Positions 12,217 to 13,584 of a DNA stretch of 13,584 bases are shown in pieces. The position numbers and the translations under genes were made by a program. The notes under the pieces are model-generated. The model did not search any database. It saw only the letters and a program-made list of their open reading frames with translations, and had not been told where the DNA came from. How positions within the stretch are numbered: the first letter of the stretch is position 1; each line of letters begins with the position of its first letter. The stretch comes from CAG-791 sp045546175 (GTDB lineage Bacteria > Bacillota > Clostridia > Lachnospirales > Lachnospiraceae), in contig JAZQCI010000081.1 of NCBI GenBank assembly GCA_045546175.1, positions 1 through 13,584 on the forward strand. Direction: 5' to 3'.

Positions 12217-13506
12217 ATGAAAAACGCAAATACATTCCTCAAAGAACTGCTGAGCGGCGATCTGAACGGGCGCATGGTCGAGGTCTACGGCTGTGACCCC
12301 GCAGGGGCGCAGGAGTACGCAAACAGATTTGCCAAAGTCATCAAGGGCTTCCAGGTCACGTTCCCCGGCAGCGCCGAGAAGGAGATCGGACTTTACTCCG
12401 CTCCCGGCCGCACCGAGATCGGCGGCAACCACACGGACCACCAGTACGGATGCGTTCTGGCGGCGAGCGTCAATCTGGACGCAATTGCAGCGGCAGCTCT
12501 CAACGGAACTGACAAGATCCGCTTCTATTCGGAAGGATACGGCATGATCGAGGCCGATCTCTCCGTCCTTGATCCCGTAGAATCCGAAAAAGAGTCCACC
12601 CTCGCCCTGATCCGCGGCATGGCGGCTCTGGCGATCCGCCGCGGCTACGATGTGAAGGGAATCGACGTCTACTGCACCAGCAATGTCCTGGGCGGTTCCG
12701 GTCTCTCCTCTTCCGCTGCTTTCGAGACCCTCATGGGCGTTATCCTCAATGATATGTTCTGTGGGAACGTCTTTGACGCCGTCGAGATCGCCAAGATGGG
12801 ACAGATCACGGAGAATCAGTATTTTGGCAAGCCCAGCGGCCTGATGGACCAGTCCGCCTCCTCCGTCGGCGGCGTCGTCGCCATCGACTTCGGCGATCCC
12901 GAAAATCCCCAGGTTGAGAAGATCAATCTGGACCTCGCCGGCGAGGGATATGCGCTCTGCATCATCGACTCCAAGAGCAGCCACGCCGACCTGACGGACG
13001 CCTACGCGAGCATCCCGAGAGAAATGAAGGCTGTCGCGGCCACTTTCGGCAAGACGCACCTGCGCGGCATCTCCAAGGAAGATCTCATCGCGCGCACCGG
13101 CGCCATCCGCAAAGTCTGCGGCGACCGCGCTTTCCTGCGCGCCATCCACTTCGTGCTGGACAATGAGCGCGCCCAGCAGGAAGCGGCCGCTCTCAAGGCA
13201 GGCGATTTCGACAAATTCCTTGAGATCGTAAAGGCTTCCGGACGCTCCTCCTACATGTACCTCCAGAATATCTCTGTAGAAGGCGCTGTCGACAACCAGG
13301 CCGTTGGCGTAGCGCTGTCCCTCTGCGATGTCCTTCTGGAAGGCCGCGGCGCGTTTCGCGTCCACGGCGGCGGTTTCGCCGGCACCGTGCAGGCCTTTGT
13401 TCCGCTCGACATGCTTGACAGCTTTAAGGCGACTATCGAGAGCGCGATCGCGCCCGGCTGCTGCCACGTGCTGTCGATTCGTCCGGTGGGCGGCGCAGTG
13501 GTGTGA
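12217..13506 (+). CDS. Galactokinase-family GHMP kinase
   Basis: 429 residues. The three GHMP kinase motifs are present in order: APGRTEIGGNHTDHQYG (62-78, sugar site), GGSGLSSSAA (159-168, ATP loop), and VHGGGFAGTVQAF (382-394). GKPSGLMDQSAS (204-215) carries the probable catalytic Asp D211. The family phosphorylates galactose or a related sugar at C1 as the first Leloir step. The sugar-binding segment differs from classical galactokinase, where it reads GRVNLIGEHTDYNGG: Glu is replaced by Asn71 and Tyr by His75, while His72 and Asp74 are kept. It also has a longer N-terminus than the usual 380-390 residues. This divergent form seems common in Lachnospiraceae-type genomes, from memory. No galT or galE is in the window, so galactose as substrate is likely but not certain, and I leave the symbol blank. 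No terminator is visible before the window ends. Confidence 0.9.
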   Translation: MKNANTFLKELLSGDLNGRMVEVYGCDPAGAQEYANRFAKVIKGFQVTFPGSAEKEIGLYSAPGRTEIGGNHTDHQYGCVLAASVNLDAIAAAALNGTDKIRFYSEGYGMIEADLSVLDPVESEKESTLALIRGMAALAIRRGYDVKGIDVYCTSNVLGGSGLSSSAAFETLMGVILNDMFCGNVFDAVEIAKMGQITENQYFGKPSGLMDQSASSVGGVVAIDFGDPENPQVEKINLDLAGEGYALCIIDSKSSHADLTDAYASIPREMKAVAATFGKTHLRGISKEDLIARTGAIRKVCGDRAFLRAIHFVLDNERAQQEAAALKAGDFDKFLEIVKASGRSSYMYLQNISVEGAVDNQAVGVALSLCDVLLEGRGAFRVHGGGFAGTVQAFVPLDMLDSFKATIESAIAPGCCHVLSIRPVGGAVV

Positions 13507-13584
13507 CAGAAATCTGACTTCAACCTTTTCAGAATTCATTGAAACAGGCGCGCCCTGCCCTTTGGGATGGGGGGACTTACGCTC
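13507..13584. other. Right-edge non-coding tail
   Basis: After the galactokinase-family stop there is no recognisable gene start or complete terminator. The stretch CAGGCGCGCCCTGCC (13545-13559) repeats exactly a 15-base piece of the riboswitch region (197-211), but none of the aptamer's conserved blocks accompany it. Confidence 0.4.

Noticed and set aside
12163..13539. Minus-strand open frame (458 codons) opposite the galactokinase-family gene
   Set aside because: It is an antisense shadow of a clear GHMP kinase, with no ribosome site or known domain.
13507..13584. Right edge considered as a second cobalamin riboswitch
   Set aside because: Only a peripheral 15-base block matches; the B12 box and the GGTGCAAGTCC-type core are absent from the visible part.

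Overview
The window reads like a chromosomal segment of a Gram-positive, low-oxygen Firmicute, most likely a Lachnospiraceae-type Clostridium. I infer this from the strong AGGAGG-type ribosome binding sites, the many intrinsic terminators, the cobalamin riboswitch, and protein families typical of that group: an HTH-Uma2 protein, a 753-residue glucan phosphorylase, a 429-residue galactokinase-family protein and a CwlT-like lysozyme-fold protein. Coding GC is moderately high and the intergenic gaps are AT-rich. No organism name can be read from the sequence alone.

Layout. Left edge (1-420, minus strand): a cobalamin riboswitch with its own intrinsic terminator, controlling a gene that lies off the left end. 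514-1380 (minus): an XRE-type HTH fused to a Uma2/DUF820 nuclease-fold domain; its promoter region is filled with TGGAAAT-like motifs. 1613-2125 (minus): a D-2-hydroxyacid dehydrogenase whose whole NAD-binding domain has been lost by an in-frame deletion. 2126-3055: a gene-poor stretch of about 900 bases with a degenerate 59-bp tandem repeat and, at 2742-2906, a compact highly structured element (terminal inverted repeats enclosing three hairpins, one with perfect 30-bp arms). 3056-6225 (plus): a sodium:solute symporter and a GlcD-type FAD-linked 2-hydroxyacid oxidase, each with its own predicted promoter and palindromic operator-like sites. 6215-7794 (minus): a lysozyme-like membrane protein and a BrkB/YihY membrane protein, apparently one operon, convergent with the oxidase. 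7976-10237 (minus): glycogen/maltodextrin phosphorylase, divergent from an AraC-family regulator (10390-11268, plus). 11371-11784 (minus): an unrecognised 137-residue protein with a nested hairpin in its leader and a strong terminator behind it. 12217-13506 (plus): a galactokinase-family GHMP kinase.

How the genes may work together (inference). The symporter, the FAD oxidase and the broken NAD-dependent dehydrogenase point to uptake and oxidation of a 2-hydroxy acid such as lactate or glycolate; no EtfAB electron acceptor or iron-sulfur partner is in the window. The phosphorylase, AraC regulator and galactokinase-like kinase belong to carbohydrate use. I see no CRISPR array, tRNA, rRNA, transposase, integrase or phage gene. 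The least explained items are the structured element at 2742-2906, the motif array in front of the HTH-Uma2 gene, and the nested hairpin in front of the 137-residue protein.
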